Source: Flavobacteriales bacterium (lineage in GTDB: Bacteria > Bacteroidota > Bacteroidia > Flavobacteriales_D > Sanyastnellaceae). From it: a stretch of 59,870 nt of DNA. The stretch lies in assembly GCA_002862785.1 (NCBI GenBank), contig PKDZ01000053.1:1-59870 (forward strand), written 5' to 3'. Position numbers and translations under genes: made by a program. The notes under the pieces were generated by a model. The model was not told the origin of the DNA and did not search any database. It saw only the letters and a program-made list of their open reading frames with translations. Below are positions 51,988 through 59,870 of the stretch, in pieces; the first letter of the stretch is position 1; every line of letters begins with the position of its first letter.

Positions 51988-53076
51988 ATGAATCAGATGG
52001 AAAACCCTACGCCGCCTCTCCGATTCAAGGTCCGATTTGCTGAGCGATGGAGACCCCTGATTCTTGTGCATATCTATTCAATGGCCATGCTGCCCTTCCT
52101 CGTTGGAATGCCGGATTCACCGGCAAGTGCACAAGGCGACTGGGACATCGGTCTTTCCGGAGGCATCTCAAATTACATCGGTGATATTGGTGATGGAACC
52201 GGACCAGGCAGAGCCTTCATCTGGGATCTCCAGGAACTGAAAAGTCGGCCCGCTCTCGGAGTCTTCGTTCGTCGCAAACTTGACCAATCTGGATTGTGGC
52301 ATATCCGCAGCGACTTCAACAAGATTCACATTGCGGGCAGCGACAAGAACACCCAATATGCCCCGCGCAGAGGACGGAACCTCCACTTCAGAAACAGAAT
52401 GATTGAAGTGTCGCTCCGCATGGAACGCGACCTCTTTCAGGCACCGTTGACGTGGGCACGCCAGCGAAGAGCAAGAGTGACCGTCAGGGGCTTCTTGGGT
52501 GTGGCTCGATTGCATCACAACCCTCAAGCACAACTGGACCCAGGGAACCGGTTGTATGCCCAATTTTCATCTCAATTCGGGTTTGACCCCGACCGCTGGT
52601 ATGATCTTGCTCCTATTCAAACAGAAGGCGTTGCTTACGAAACGTCCATCACGACCATCCCATTTGGACTCATGGCCCTCATTGCCGGCCAAAAAAGAGG
52701 TGGCGTCACCGACTTTTATTTGAGTCTCGAAATGGGGGTGCGGTGGACCAATTCAGACTATCTCGACGACATTTCATCGTTTTATGCCGACCCGTCGCAG
52801 ATGGAGGGTATCGGAGCCGCCTTGTCCAGCCAATCGAATCAAGCAGTTTTGGATGATGCGGGGCCAGATGCCGGCAGCCTATCCGCACACAGCTTCATCC
52901 AAGACGCCCCGGTCATCAGAGGAAATCAAACCAGTGATGATTGGTACGGAACCATCATGGTCTCTTTCGGAAAAGTCGTCAACCAGCGGAACCACTACTT
53001 CAGTCGCAATCGAAGTCGGTATGGAAACAAACGCAGAATCAAACGGTCTCCGAATCGGCGACGCATGCGATATTGA
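51988..53076 (+). CDS. DUF6089-like outer-membrane barrel protein
   Basis: 362 residues from the ATG at 51988, the first that leads to an export-type N terminus (ILVHIYSMAMLPFLVGMPDSPASAQ). The family start DWDIGLSGGISNYIGDIGD is followed by strands such as ALGVFVRRKL, WHIRSDFNKIHIAGSD and VTVRGFLGVARLHHNPQA, with the usual mid-protein IPFGLMALI. The end is very basic (RNRSRYGNKRRIKRSPNRRRMRY). Barrels of this kind are common in Bacteroidota; function is not established. Base composition is clearly more AT-rich than all neighbours, as is the 203-base gap behind it. Confidence 0.7.
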   Translation: MNQMENPTPPLRFKVRFAERWRPLILVHIYSMAMLPFLVGMPDSPASAQGDWDIGLSGGISNYIGDIGDGTGPGRAFIWDLQELKSRPALGVFVRRKLDQSGLWHIRSDFNKIHIAGSDKNTQYAPRRGRNLHFRNRMIEVSLRMERDLFQAPLTWARQRRARVTVRGFLGVARLHHNPQAQLDPGNRLYAQFSSQFGFDPDRWYDLAPIQTEGVAYETSITTIPFGLMALIAGQKRGGVTDFYLSLEMGVRWTNSDYLDDISSFYADPSQMEGIGAALSSQSNQAVLDDAGPDAGSLSAHSFIQDAPVIRGNQTSDDWYGTIMVSFGKVVNQRNHYFSRNRSRYGNKRRIKRSPNRRRMRY

Positions 53077-53279
53077 GTTGGAGGGGCAATCGCATCCAAT
53101 GATGCAAACTCCAGTTGAACCCTATGCTTTAGGGTAATAGAGGAGCTCACCTTCAATCTAACAGGAAAGTCTGCCTGACCCAAAAGACTTCAAAACAATC
53201 AACAGCAACGAGATTCCACCGTCTTTGGGGAAGAGAGAATGCTCAGACAGGCGCTAAATTCGGCGGTCAATTCGCCATA

Positions 53280-55256
53280 ATGCGCCACAACTGCCCTTCC
53301 ACTGCGACCCTATCCACCCTGTCGGGACTGTTTCTCTGTCTCTTCCTCGCCCTGCCCGGAGCCCACGCCCAGACCGTCGTGACCGTGGCCGGCGAGACCG
53401 TCAGCGCAGACGATTTCGCCCACATCTTCAAGAAGAACAACCGGGACAGCCTCATCACCCCGTCGAGCCTCGATGAATACATGGAGCTCTTCATTGACTT
53501 CAAGCTCAAGGTTCAGGCCGCCGAGGACCTCGGCATGGACACCGCTTCCTCTTTCGTGAGCGAGCTGGCGGGCTACCGCAAGCAGCTCGCCCGCCCCTAC
53601 CTCGTCGACAACGACCTGCTCGACGCCATGGTCCGCGAGGCCTACGACCGCACCCTCGAGGAGGTCCGCGCCTCCCACCTGCTCATCCGCGTCAGCCCGG
53701 AAGCCAGCCCGACCGACACCCTGTCCGCCTGGAACAAGGCCCTCGCCCTAAAGGAGCGCATCTCCAGCGGGGAGGACTTCGCCGCCATCGCCAGCTCCCG
53801 CGGCGGCAGCGACGATCCAAGCGTCAAGGACAACGGGGGCGACCTCGGTTGGTTCAGCGCCTTCATGATGGTCCACACCTTCGAAGAAGCCTGCTACGGC
53901 GCGTCCGTTGGCGACCTCGTCGGTCCGGTCCGCACCCGGTTCGGCTACCACATCATCCAGGTCACCGGCCGCCGCGACGCCCGCGGAGAAATGCGGGTCG
54001 CCCACATCATGATCCGCCCCGACGACGCCAAAGGTGGAGACGCGGAAGCCAAGGCCAAGATCGACGCCCTCGCTGCCGAACTCGCCGCCGGCGCCGACTT
54101 CACCGAGCTCGCCCGCCAGCACAGCGCCGACCAGAGCTCCCGCACCAAGGGCGGCGAGCTGCCCATGTTCGGCACGGGCCGCATGGTTGAGCCCTTCGAA
54201 GAAGCCTCCTTCGCCTTGGCCGCCGACGGCGACCTCTCAGAGCCGGTGCAGACCCAGTACGGTTGGCACATCATCAAGCGGCTAGAATACCAGGCCCCAC
54301 CCACCTTTGAGGAGTCCAAGCGGGAGCTGGAAAAGAAACTGCAGCGCGACAGCCGTTCGGAGCGCGTTCGGGAGAGCTTCATCGACAAGCGCAAGGCTGA
54401 ATACGGTTTCGCCATCGACGAAAAGCGCTTCGCCCAGGTGGTAGAGGCCACGGTGGTCGACAGCATTGTGCAGCCCATCATCGTCAAGAAAGGACTCGCC
54501 AAGAAGCCGATCATCACCGTCGGCAAGGAGAAGACCACCGTTCGCGAATTCCTCTCCTTTGTGGACAGCAAGCGCGCCCGCATCGACATGACCGGCCGCA
54601 CCGCTGAGTCCATCCTGCGCGAGGCCCTCGACGCCTTCGGGGACGACGTGACCATCGCCTACGAGGATACCCGCCTCGAAACCAAGCACAACGATTTCCG
54701 CCTCCTCATGGAAGAGTACCACGACGGCATTCTGCTCTTCGAGCTGACCGACCGCAAGGTGTGGAGCCGTGCCGTGCGCGACACGACCGGCCTCAAGGAG
54801 TTCTGGGACGCACACAGCGACGAATATGCTTGGAAGACCCGCGTGGACGGCCAGATCTTCCGCTGCGCCGACGTGGCCTCCGCCGAGCGCATCCTCGCCG
54901 TAGCGCAGGAAGAAGGCGGCGACGTCGAAACCATGCGTCGTGAGATGGTGTCCGAAAATCCGCTGAGCATCACCGTGGAAGAAAGCCGCACCGAGGTCGG
55001 CACGAATCCCGTTTTCGATGCCGCCTTCGACGCCCTCGGCGGCCAACCCGGCATCACGGAATTCGAGGAGGTCGACGGCATGATTCGATTCGTCCGCATC
55101 CGCTCCGTGGAGGTTCCGACCGGCAAGACGCTCGACGAAGCCCGTGGGAAGGTCATCGCCGACTTCCAGGACCACCTCGAGACGTCTTGGCTCGCCGAAC
55201 TCCGCGCCCGCTATCCCTACAAGGTCGACCGCGCTGTCCTGCACGCCATCCGTTGA
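53280..55256 (+). CDS. Periplasmic peptidyl-prolyl isomerase with two parvulin domains
   Basis: 658 residues. Signal peptide (TLSGLFLCLFLALPGAHAQ), N-terminal SurA-like helical region, then two tandem parvulin (rotamase) domains at about 130-235 and 240-350: RASHLLIRVSPEA... GDLGWFSAFMMV... FGYHIIQVTGRR, and RVAHIMIRPDDA... GGELPMFGTGRMVEPFEEASF... YGWHIIKRLEY. A long C-terminal part without clear domain follows. A folding factor for outer-membrane and exported proteins. Its stop overlaps the next gene start by one base (TGATG). A weak -7 TAAATTCG lies at 53255-53262. Confidence 0.88.
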   Translation: MRHNCPSTATLSTLSGLFLCLFLALPGAHAQTVVTVAGETVSADDFAHIFKKNNRDSLITPSSLDEYMELFIDFKLKVQAAEDLGMDTASSFVSELAGYRKQLARPYLVDNDLLDAMVREAYDRTLEEVRASHLLIRVSPEASPTDTLSAWNKALALKERISSGEDFAAIASSRGGSDDPSVKDNGGDLGWFSAFMMVHTFEEACYGASVGDLVGPVRTRFGYHIIQVTGRRDARGEMRVAHIMIRPDDAKGGDAEAKAKIDALAAELAAGADFTELARQHSADQSSRTKGGELPMFGTGRMVEPFEEASFALAADGDLSEPVQTQYGWHIIKRLEYQAPPTFEESKRELEKKLQRDSRSERVRESFIDKRKAEYGFAIDEKRFAQVVEATVVDSIVQPIIVKKGLAKKPIITVGKEKTTVREFLSFVDSKRARIDMTGRTAESILREALDAFGDDVTIAYEDTRLETKHNDFRLLMEEYHDGILLFELTDRKVWSRAVRDTTGLKEFWDAHSDEYAWKTRVDGQIFRCADVASAERILAVAQEEGGDVETMRREMVSENPLSITVEESRTEVGTNPVFDAAFDALGGQPGITEFEEVDGMIRFVRIRSVEVPTGKTLDEARGKVIADFQDHLETSWLAELRARYPYKVDRAVLHAIR

Positions 55257-56227
55257 TGCGTCAAGCGGGACCCGATTCCAATCCTCACGCCCTCGCTGTC
55301 TGGGCCCTCCTGGCCTTCGTCGGCTTGTGTGGGTGGCCCGGCTGCAAGGCCCCGGCCACTCCTGACCCAGGAGCGGTCGTCATCGCCACTGCCTATGGGG
55401 ACGCCCTCACCGTCGCCGATCTCCTCGCCGAGGTTCCCCCAGGCCTCACCGCCCGCGACAGCGCCGGGTGGGCCGACCGCGTCATCGCCGATTGGCATCA
55501 GCGCCGCACCCTCGTCCACCTCGCTGAAACCGAGCTCCCCGAGATGGAACTCGACTTCGAGCGCGAAGTCGCGAAATACCGGGAAACGCTGTACCTCCAC
55601 GCCTACGAGGACCGCTACCTCCGCGACCACCTCGACACCACGATCTCCGTGGCCGAGCTCCAAGCTTTCCTCGACGAACAGCCCGACCTCTTCCGCCTCG
55701 GGGAGCCCCTCTACCGCGCCCGCTGGATGGTCGTCCCCGACGAGGCACCCTTCCCCCGCGACATCCGCGGACTGCAGAAGCAACTTGCCTCCCAGGATCC
55801 CGAAGAGCTGTCCTCCTTGGCCAGCCGTTGCTCCGACGCTGGACTCCCCTTCGACCTCGACGCCGAGCGGTGGTGGACCTGGGAAGAACTGGGGGCGCTC
55901 GTCCCCCTCGACCCTCGCAAGGCCGCCCGCCAGCAGTCGTCCCGCCGCGTCACCAAAATCGACTGGCCCGCCGACACGGCCGCCGGCCGCCCCCTCGACC
56001 AACGGGCCTTGCTGCTCGTGACCGACCGCCTCGGCACCGGCTCCGTCAGCCCCGTGGAACGCGTCGCCGACCGCATTACCGAGCTGCTCCTGCACCGGCG
56101 CCGCAACCGTACCTTGGCGGACATGCGCCAGCAAGCCGTCCAGGCCGCCTGGGCCGAGGACGCCCTCACCAAGGCCGCCCCGGAAGGCACCCCAGACCCG
56201 AACTCCGCATCGAACGACATTCCATGA
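55256..56227 (+). CDS. PPIase-like lipoprotein, parvulin domain degenerate
   Basis: 323 residues from the ATG at 55256. Lipoprotein signal with cysteine in FVGLCGWPGC. The body looks like SurA-type PPIase proteins (ITVADLLAEVP-like start; ETELPEMELDFEREVAKYRETLYLHAYEDRYLRDHLD helical region) but the catalytic parvulin motifs (HILI, GGDLG, GYH) are not visible, so it is probably a chaperone without isomerase activity. It is sandwiched between two clear PPIase genes, overlapping both by 1-4 bases, and forms one operon with them. Confidence 0.65.
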   Translation: MRQAGPDSNPHALAVWALLAFVGLCGWPGCKAPATPDPGAVVIATAYGDALTVADLLAEVPPGLTARDSAGWADRVIADWHQRRTLVHLAETELPEMELDFEREVAKYRETLYLHAYEDRYLRDHLDTTISVAELQAFLDEQPDLFRLGEPLYRARWMVVPDEAPFPRDIRGLQKQLASQDPEELSSLASRCSDAGLPFDLDAERWWTWEELGALVPLDPRKAARQQSSRRVTKIDWPADTAAGRPLDQRALLLVTDRLGTGSVSPVERVADRITELLLHRRRNRTLADMRQQAVQAAWAEDALTKAAPEGTPDPNSASNDIP

Positions 56228-57585
56228 CGCGCATTTCCGCCTTCCTCGCCAGTGTGCTCCTCACCACAGGACTGACCGCCCAGACGGAGCCTGAGTTGCA
56301 GAAACTCGAGCAAATCGTGGCCGTGGTGGGCAACGAGATCGTGCTACAGAGTGACGTGGACGCCCAGATCTTCCAGATGGAAGCCTCTGGCATGCCGGTC
56401 GGTGACGTGTGCCCGGTGGTGGAGCAACTGATGCTGCAGAAGCTCCTGCTGCACCAAGCCCGCCTCGACTCCATCGAAGTCGACGACGGAGAAGTGACCG
56501 CCCAGATCGACCGGCGCCTTGAGTACTACATCGGCATGTTCGGCAGCGTGGAGGCTTTCGAAGCCGAATACGGCAAGACGGTCGCCGCCTGGAAGGCCGA
56601 ATTCCGCGAGCCGATGAAGGAACAGATCATGGCGGACCGGATGCAGGCCGACATCGAGGGCCAAGTCCGCGCCACGCCGCGGGACATTGCCGACCACTTC
56701 GCCTCCATTCCGACCGACAGCCTGCCGCTCATTCCCGAGGAAGTGCGCTACAGCCGCATCCTCATCGAGCCGGAACTCACAGAGCAGCAGAAACTCAAGA
56801 CCCGTTCGGCGCTGGACAGCATCCGCGCCGAAGTCGTGGCCGGCAAGTTGAGCCTCACGCTGGCGGCCATGCGCCACAGCGAGGATCCAGGCTCCAAGTA
56901 CAAGGGCGGCTGCTACGAGGACATCCGACGCGGCCAATTCGTTCCGGAAATGGAAGCCCAGGTGTTTGCCACGCCGGAGGGCGCCTTCAGCCCTGTCTTC
57001 GAGACGGACTACGGCTTCCACTTCGTCAAGACCACCAACATCCGCGGCGAGGTCTTCTCCATGTGCCACGTGCTGATGAAGTCCACTGTGCCCGCCTCCG
57101 CCCTCGAGGACGCTGCGGCCCTTGCCGACAGCGTCGCTGTCCTGCTCTCCGCCGACTCCCTCACCTTCGAGGAGGCCGTCACCCGCTTCTCCACCGAAGA
57201 GGACACCAAGAACCAAGGCGGACGTGTCATCAACCCGCGTACCGGCGGCCTGTATCATGGCGTCGACGAGCTTGAGCGCACCGACTTCTTCCTGATCAAC
57301 GAGCTCCGGCCCGGCGAGCACTCCCAGCCCACTTCCGTCCAGGGTGCCGAGCAGTCCGCCTACGCCCTGTATCGCCTCGACGGGCGGAAGCCCGCCCACA
57401 CCGCCAATCCCCAGCAGGATTACGAGCTGTTCCAGATGCAAGTCGAGGCCGATCTGCGCCAGGGCAAGCTCGACAAATGGGTCACCCGACAGCTCGCCGA
57501 GACGTACGTCCGCCTGACCTCCGACTTCGGCGGATGCGATTTCGACCAAGGCTGGTTCGGAGAAACCGCCGCCGGCAACCGCTGA
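56224..57585 (+). CDS. surA: SurA-type periplasmic chaperone/peptidyl-prolyl isomerase
   Basis: 453 residues. Signal peptide (ISAFLASVLLTTGLTAQ), N-terminal SurA domain (EQIVAVVGNEIVLQSDVDAQIFQMEASG, then LMLQKLLLHQARLDSIEV), and two parvulin domains, the first around EEVRYSRILIEPE... GGCYEDIRRGQFVPEMEAQ... YGFHFVKTTN, the second around CHVLMKSTVPAS... GGRVINPRTGGLYHGVDEL. It assists outer-membrane protein folding. Start overlaps the lipoprotein gene by four bases. The fumarylacetoacetase frame after it is the same reading frame, separated by this gene's stop codon. Confidence 0.88.
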   Translation: MTRISAFLASVLLTTGLTAQTEPELQKLEQIVAVVGNEIVLQSDVDAQIFQMEASGMPVGDVCPVVEQLMLQKLLLHQARLDSIEVDDGEVTAQIDRRLEYYIGMFGSVEAFEAEYGKTVAAWKAEFREPMKEQIMADRMQADIEGQVRATPRDIADHFASIPTDSLPLIPEEVRYSRILIEPELTEQQKLKTRSALDSIRAEVVAGKLSLTLAAMRHSEDPGSKYKGGCYEDIRRGQFVPEMEAQVFATPEGAFSPVFETDYGFHFVKTTNIRGEVFSMCHVLMKSTVPASALEDAAALADSVAVLLSADSLTFEEAVTRFSTEEDTKNQGGRVINPRTGGLYHGVDELERTDFFLINELRPGEHSQPTSVQGAEQSAYALYRLDGRKPAHTANPQQDYELFQMQVEADLRQGKLDKWVTRQLAETYVRLTSDFGGCDFDQGWFGETAAGNR

Positions 57586-57606
57586 TTCCCCGCGCCGCCC
57601 GAACTT

Positions 57607-58512
57607 GTGGGCATGCGCCAATGGGGAGAGTTCACCGACTTCTATTCGTCCGAGCACCACGCCCGGAACGTGGGCAAAATGTTCCGCGACCCGGAGAATG
57701 CGCTGCTGCCCAATTGGAAGCACCTGCCCGTCGGCTACCACGGCCGGTCGAGCAGCCTCATCGCCAGCGGTGAGCCCGTCTACCGGCCCTCCGGCCAGCG
57801 CAAGGAAACCGACGGCAGCATCACGTTTGGCCCCACCCGCAAGCTCGACTTCGAATTGGAGGTCGGCGTCGTGATCTCGCGCGACTCCGAGCGCGGCCGC
57901 CCGATCGCCATGGCCGAGGCCGACAGCTACATCGAGGGCCTCGTGCTGGTCAACGATTGGTCCGCCCGCGACATCCAAGCCTGGGAGTACGTGCCGCTCG
58001 GCCCTTTCCTCGGCAAGAACTTCGCGACAACGGTGGGCGACACGGTGGTGCCCTTGTCCGCTTTGGAACCCTACCGGATCGAGGGGCCTGTGCAAGACCC
58101 TGAACCCCTGCCCTATCTGCAACGCATCGGCCCTTCTCATTTCAACATCACGCTAGAAGCCTGGCATGAGACGGCGGATGGCGTGCGCACCCTGTTGGCC
58201 CGCACCAACCACCGCCACCTCTATTGGGACATCCGCCAGCAACTCGTGCACCACACCTCCAACGGCTGCCCCGTGCGCGTCGGCGACATCCTCGCCAGCG
58301 GCACCATCAGCGGGCCGGAGCGCGAGAGCTGGGGATGCATGCTCGAGCTCTCGTGGAATGGCACCGAGCCACTGACCCTTGAAGACGGCTCACAACGCAA
58401 TTTTCTCGAGGACGGCGACCTCATCGAGATGCGCGGCTGGGCGGGAGAAGGTGAACACCGCATCTCGTTGGGAGAGATTCGCAATCCAGTCGTGCCCGGC
58501 GCAGGGGCGTGA
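57607..58512 (+). CDS. Fumarylacetoacetase catalytic domain, N-terminal domain missing
   Basis: 301 residues from a GTG (ATG at 57613 is equally possible). Full-length fumarylacetoacetases have about 420 residues. Here the sequence starts where their catalytic domain starts: D11 and H18 (DFYSSEHHARNVG), E83 and E85 (FELEVG), D117 and R121 (NDWSARDIQ), K137 (GKNF). These equal human D126, H133, E199, E201, D233, R237 and K253, a constant offset of 115-116. The first 115 residues are absent, and the upstream frame is closed by the surA stop 22 bases before. All metal and active-site residues seen are intact. The enzyme would hydrolyse fumarylacetoacetate in tyrosine breakdown, if stable without the N domain. 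Confidence 0.75.
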   Translation: MGMRQWGEFTDFYSSEHHARNVGKMFRDPENALLPNWKHLPVGYHGRSSSLIASGEPVYRPSGQRKETDGSITFGPTRKLDFELEVGVVISRDSERGRPIAMAEADSYIEGLVLVNDWSARDIQAWEYVPLGPFLGKNFATTVGDTVVPLSALEPYRIEGPVQDPEPLPYLQRIGPSHFNITLEAWHETADGVRTLLARTNHRHLYWDIRQQLVHHTSNGCPVRVGDILASGTISGPERESWGCMLELSWNGTEPLTLEDGSQRNFLEDGDLIEMRGWAGEGEHRISLGEIRNPVVPGAGA

Positions 58513-58526
58513 GGTGGACCAAGGCT

Positions 58527-58534
58527 TAACTTTA
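58527..58534 (+). promoter_or_regulatory. Possible -7 element of the MoxR gene
   Basis: TAACTTTA fits TAnnTTT(A/G) and ends four bases before the ATG at 58539. No convincing -33 partner is visible. The short region 58513-58538 is more AT-rich than the coding flanks. Confidence 0.4.
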
Positions 58535-58538
58535 TACC

Positions 58539-59501
58539 ATGGCATTTGCATCGGACAAGGAGGCGCTCGACGCGCTGCGGGGAAAACACGCGGAACTGAC
58601 CGCGGAAATCCGCAAAGTCATCGTGGGACAGGAAGAGGTCGTCGAGCAGGTGCTCGTGAGCGTCTTCAGCGGCGGACACTGCCTGCTGGTCGGTGTGCCG
58701 GGACTGGCCAAGACGCTGCTCGTCAACACCATCGCCCAGGCCCTCGGCCTGAGCTTCAACCGCATCCAGTTCACGCCGGACCTCATGCCGAGCGACATCA
58801 TCGGTTCCGAGATCCTCGATGAGCAGCGCCGGTTCCAGTTCAACAAGGGGCCGCTGTTCTCCAACATCATCCTCGCCGACGAAATCAACCGGACGCCACC
58901 CAAGACGCAGTCCGCCCTCCTCGAGGCCATGCAGGAACGCGCCGTGACCGCCGCAGGTCAGCGCCACGAACTGCCCCACCCCTTCTTCGTGCTCGCCACA
59001 CAAAACCCCATCGAGCAAGAGGGCACCTACCCTCTCCCCGAGGCGCAGCTCGACCGCTTCATGTTCAACGTCTGGGTGGACTACCCGGAGTACGCTGACG
59101 AACTCGAGGTCGTGAAGCGCACCACAGGAGGAGCCTCGGCCTCCGTCAACGCCGTGCTCTCCAGCGACGAGATCGCCGCCTTCCAACAGCACATCCGCAA
59201 GATGCCCGTGGCCGACAACGTGGTGGAGTACGCCGTCAAGTTGGCGGCTAAGACGCGTCCTGGTCGCGAGCACGCACCCGATCAGGTCAACCAGTACCTC
59301 AGCTGGGGTGCTGGACCGCGCGCCTCCCAATACCTCATCATTGCGGCCAAGTGCCACGCCGCCTTCGCCGGCAAATACAGCCCGGACATCGAAAACGTAC
59401 GCGCCGTAGCCCTGCCCATCCTGCGCCACCGCATCGTCCGCAACTACAAGGCCGAAGCCGAAGGCATCACCGTCGAGAAGCTCGTCGGGGAGTTGGTCTG
59501 A
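58539..59501 (+). CDS. MoxR family AAA+ ATPase
   Basis: 320 residues. Walker A in the MoxR form GVPGLAKT, Walker B IILADEINRTPPKTQSALLEAM, sensor 1 LATQNPIEQEGTYPLPEAQLDRFMF with its arginine finger, and a C-terminal helical lid. MoxR proteins act as chaperones in maturation of other complexes, often with VWA-domain partners encoded downstream; none is in view because the window ends. In Bacteroidota this gene usually directly follows surA, here with a fumarylacetoacetase gene between them. Confidence 0.92.
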   Translation: MAFASDKEALDALRGKHAELTAEIRKVIVGQEEVVEQVLVSVFSGGHCLLVGVPGLAKTLLVNTIAQALGLSFNRIQFTPDLMPSDIIGSEILDEQRRFQFNKGPLFSNIILADEINRTPPKTQSALLEAMQERAVTAAGQRHELPHPFFVLATQNPIEQEGTYPLPEAQLDRFMFNVWVDYPEYADELEVVKRTTGGASASVNAVLSSDEIAAFQQHIRKMPVADNVVEYAVKLAAKTRPGREHAPDQVNQYLSWGAGPRASQYLIIAAKCHAAFAGKYSPDIENVRAVALPILRHRIVRNYKAEAEGITVEKLVGELV

Positions 59502-59870
59502 TCAGTCCCTGCGGACCACGCAGTTCTCCATCACGAGCATGTCCATCGACGTGCGGGCATAACAAGCGTAAGCGTGCTCAGGCGCGTTGACGATAGGCTC
59601 GTTCTCGTTGAAGCTCGTATTGAGCAAAATGGGCACCCCCGACTTGGCGTGAAAGGCACTAATGAGTGCGTGGTATCGGGGCGTCGCGTCAGCATAGACC
59701 GACTGCAGGCGTCCTGAGCCATCGACATGGGTTACGGCAGGGATTTTGGCGTGGCGTTCCGGCCGGATGGGGAACACCTTTTCCATGAACGGCACCGGCT
59801 CATCCAACTCAAACCAATCCTTGACGTGCTCGCTCAGGATGGAGGGCGCGAAGGGGCGGAAACGCTCGCG
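59502..59870 (-). CDS. Carbamoyltransferase (NodU/HypF family), 5' end outside window
   Basis: The frame stays open to the right edge, so only the last 122 residues are visible. The C-terminal carbamoyltransferase domain is clear: RERFRPFAPSIL (close to the family REPFRPFAP), SVYADATPRYHALISAF, GVPILLNTSFNENEPIV and a DMLVMENCVV end. A TTG at 59807 is a codon inside the gene, not its start. Such enzymes carbamoylate sugars or antibiotics; the role is open. Convergent with moxR, stop codons adjacent. Confidence 0.85.
   Translation of the reverse strand, partial: RERFRPFAPSILSEHVKDWFELDEPVPFMEKVFPIRPERHAKIPAVTHVDGSGRLQSVYADATPRYHALISAFHAKSGVPILLNTSFNENEPIVNAPEHAYACYARTSMDMLVMENCVVRRD

Noticed and set aside
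53120-53134. Terminator after the DUF6089-like gene
   Set aside because: CCCTA-N5-TAGGG is only a five-base stem without a T-run.
57586-57606. Frameshift that would restore the fumarylacetoacetase N domain
   Set aside because: The sequence before 57607 in all three forward frames is the 3' end of surA, which is intact and family-like to its stop; no remnant of an FAH N domain is seen.

Overview
The window is a GC-rich stretch (mostly about 60-65% by eye) of a Bacteroidota chromosome, most likely a marine or aquatic Flavobacteriales-type organism. Support for this: gliding genes gldB and gldC, a type IX secretion (T9SS) type B sorting domain, PorT-like and DUF6089-like outer-membrane barrels, a FtsZ with the long Bacteroidota tail, an exosortase with a PID-CTERM-like substrate, and -7 promoter elements of the Bacteroidota type TAnnTTTG. 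Genes are dense, often overlapping by 1-8 bases. I see no rRNA, tRNA, CRISPR array, insertion sequence or prophage.

Layout. 1-6555: end of a BNR/VPS10-type secreted protein, nadE, an outer-membrane barrel, gldB-gldC, then engB and an alpha/beta hydrolase. 6556-22929: a complete dcw (division and cell wall) cluster in one direction: mraZ, rsmH, ftsL-like, ftsI (PASTA-bearing PBP), murE, mraY, murD, ftsW, murG, murC, ftsQ, ftsA, ftsZ. It is preceded by a 315-base control region with four GTGGG boxes at exact 10-base spacing, touching a TACTTTTG -7 element. 22941-24670: yqeY, then a marR-yceI pair with two inverted repeats and a terminator. 24679-28593: a minus-strand run of an SDR oxidoreductase, M28 peptidase, nitroreductase, a small membrane protein and an outer-membrane protein.

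28682-38646: two giant, tandem, paralogous secreted proteins (about 1758 and 1483 residues). They are built from repeated cysteine modules and beta-rich modules, and both end in the same dockerin-like C-terminal tail instead of a recognised T9SS domain. 38852-40943: a minus-strand unit with a cysteine-rich PID-CTERM-like protein, its probable exosortase, an associated membrane protein and a conserved small protein. Divergent from it, 41008-47160 is an exopolysaccharide block: Wzc-type tyrosine kinase, asparagine-synthase-like enzyme and two glycosyltransferases. 47174-51910: guaB, a T9SS type B protein and a nitronate monooxygenase-like enzyme. 51988-53076 is a barrel gene that is visibly more AT-rich than its surroundings. 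53280-59501: three periplasmic PPIase/SurA-type genes, a fumarylacetoacetase lacking its N-terminal domain, and a MoxR ATPase. The right edge cuts a carbamoyltransferase.

Functionally the window combines envelope construction (dcw, PPIases, barrels), polysaccharide export linked to exosortase sorting, and large secreted adhesin-like proteins. The observations most worth following are the exosortase/substrate unit with its palindromic divergent promoter, the shared dockerin-like tail of the giant proteins, the MraZ box array, and the N-terminally missing fumarylacetoacetase placed between surA and moxR.
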